Shown: one piece after another, positions 63,210-64,000 of the stretch
Layout of the letters: every line of letters begins with the position of its first letter
How positions within the stretch are numbered: position 1 is the first letter of the stretch
Assembly: GCF_016900375.1 (NCBI RefSeq)
Contig: NZ_JACJKB010000001.1
Location: forward strand, 1-64,000
Length of the DNA: 64,000 nt
Direction of reading: 5' to 3'
From: Collinsella tanakaei
GTDB lineage: Bacteria > Actinomycetota > Coriobacteriia > Coriobacteriales > Coriobacteriaceae
The notes under the pieces: generated by a model
Told to the model about the DNA's origin: nothing
Seen by the model: only the letters and a program-made list of their open reading frames with translations
The model's database searches: none
Program-made: the position numbers and the translations under genes

Positions 63210-64000
63210 TCATTCCCCCTTCCCGATGACGACGTCGTTTCCGACGACGGCGGTGTCCTTCTGCGTATCGACGCTACCGAGCTTGACGCCCTCCTCGACG
63301 ACGGCGTTCTCGCCCAGGATCGCGCGGACCACATGGGCGCCGCTCTTCACGACGGCACCGGGCAGCAGGACGGAGTCCTCGACGATGGCACGCTCCTCGA
63401 CCACGCAGTCGGTGGAGAGGATGGAGTGCTTGGCGGTGCCGAAGACCTCGCAGCCGTTGGACACCAGGCAGTCGTCGACACGGCCGTTGGGGCCGATGTA
63501 GTGCGGCGGGCGGGTGGTGTCGTTGCTCATGATGGGAGCGGCCTTCTCGTAGATATCGAACTCGGGGTTCGGACCGAGCAGGCCCATGCTCGTCTCGTGG
63601 TAGCTGGCGATGGTGCCGACGTCCTTCCAGTAACCATGGAACTTGTGGACGAACAGGCGCTTGCCCTCCTCGAGGGCCTTCGGGATGATGTCGCCGCCGA
63701 AGTCGTGGCTGGAGCGCTGGTCGAGCGCGTCCTCCTCGAGGGCGCGGATCAGGAAGTCTGCCGTGAAGATGTAGATGCCCATGGACGCGAGGTTCGAATC
63801 GGGCTTCTCCGGCTTCTCGGTGAACTTGGTGATGCGGTCGTTCTCATCGGTGGTGAGGATGCCGAAGCGGCTGGCGTCCTCCCAGGGCACGGGCATGACG
63901 GCGATGGTGAGGTCCGCATTGTTCTTGATGTGGTTGTCCAGCATCTCGCGGTAGTCCATGCGATACAGGGCGTCACCGGAAAGGATGAGGACGTACTCGG
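63210..64000 (-). CDS. glgC: Glucose-1-phosphate adenylyltransferase GlgC, 5' truncated by the window
   Basis: 263 aa visible; the start lies beyond base 64000. The visible part opens in YVLILSGDALYRMDYREML (the SGD...YxMDY sugar-phosphate motif), then the Gly- and Lys-bearing FTEKPEKPDSNLASMGIYIF and VHKFHGYWKDVGTIASYHE, and the beta-helix repeats of the C-terminus. It makes ADP-glucose for GlgA and is the catalytic partner of GlgD. The operon runs glgC-glgD-(hairpin)-glgA on the minus strand. Confidence 0.95.
   Translation of the reverse strand, partial: EYVLILSGDALYRMDYREMLDNHIKNNADLTIAVMPVPWEDASRFGILTTDENDRITKFTEKPEKPDSNLASMGIYIFTADFLIRALEEDALDQRSSHDFGGDIIPKALEEGKRLFVHKFHGYWKDVGTIASYHETSMGLLGPNPEFDIYEKAAPIMSNDTTRPPHYIGPNGRVDDCLVSNGCEVFGTAKHSILSTDCVVEERAIVEDSVLLPGAVVKSGAHVVRAILGENAVVEEGVKLGSVDTQKDTAVVGNDVVIGKGE

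Overview
The window is GC-rich (roughly 60-65% by eye), densely coding Actinomycetota DNA. A GC-rich class Coriobacteriia genome, most likely a gut Collinsella or close relative, fits best. The reasons are a general PTS (HPr plus enzyme I) beside a PfkB kinase, glycogen genes with a long Lys/Ala/Thr tail on GlgA, a GH13-GH77 fusion, secreted lysozymes with GW-like repeats, and short palindromic repeats after genes. The taxon is an inference; no rRNA or marker gene could be checked here.

Layout. 1-3.2 kb: two secreted wall hydrolases, the first cut by the window edge. 3.2-13.8 kb: a cell-surface polysaccharide cluster (GtrB-like and other GT2 transferases, acyltransferase, multi-span glycosyltransferase, GlfT2-like galactofuranosyltransferase, pyruvyltransferase) with a tRNA-Arg. 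13.9-18.0 kb: PTS genes (fructose IIAB-like protein with an altered IIB site, HPr, enzyme I) and a PfkB sugar-phosphate kinase. 18.3-19.7 kb: CCA-adding enzyme. 19.9-25.1 kb: five-gene dipeptide/nickel-type ABC importer with histidine-rich features. 25.0-27.2 kb: an isocitrate dehydrogenase-like gene and tRNA-Gln held between two ~295-bp inverted repeats, each carrying an identical tRNA-Glu. 27.4-29.9 kb: YbhN-like membrane protein and alpha/beta hydrolase. 29.9-39.1 kb (minus strand): MacA/MacB-type exporter, then a second ABC exporter with its own two-component system. 39.2-44.4 kb (minus): L,D-transpeptidase, L-serine dehydratase, GltX. 44.6-48.0 kb: degenerate ABC ATPase joined to a YhgE/Pip protein. 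48.4-55.5 kb: metK, priA, def, fmt, rsmB. 55.7-64.0 kb (minus): FmdB-like protein, GH13-GH77 fusion, glgA, glgD and partial glgC, together a glycogen/maltodextrin block.

Working together. The sugar PTS brings carbon in. The glycogen genes store it as alpha-glucan and the GH13-GH77 enzyme recycles maltodextrins. The envelope genes build and remodel a decorated wall. The two exporters with a two-component system look like a drug or peptide defence module.

The strongest unexplained signal is a pair of dispersed intergenic repeat families. Family A is a ~33-bp element starting TGTCCACTTTCA. Family B is a long hairpin built on GGCCTCTCTGGGGACGTAGC. A and B usually lie 16-18 bp apart, just downstream of genes. 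B copies change both arms together, so pairing is kept. One A/B pair is part of the inverted repeats around the isocitrate dehydrogenase-like gene, which may make that segment invertible. Other leads are a histone H1-like tail on GlgA, twin AT-core palindromes downstream of priA, and a IIB domain without its cysteine. No CRISPR array, rRNA gene, transposase or prophage gene was seen.
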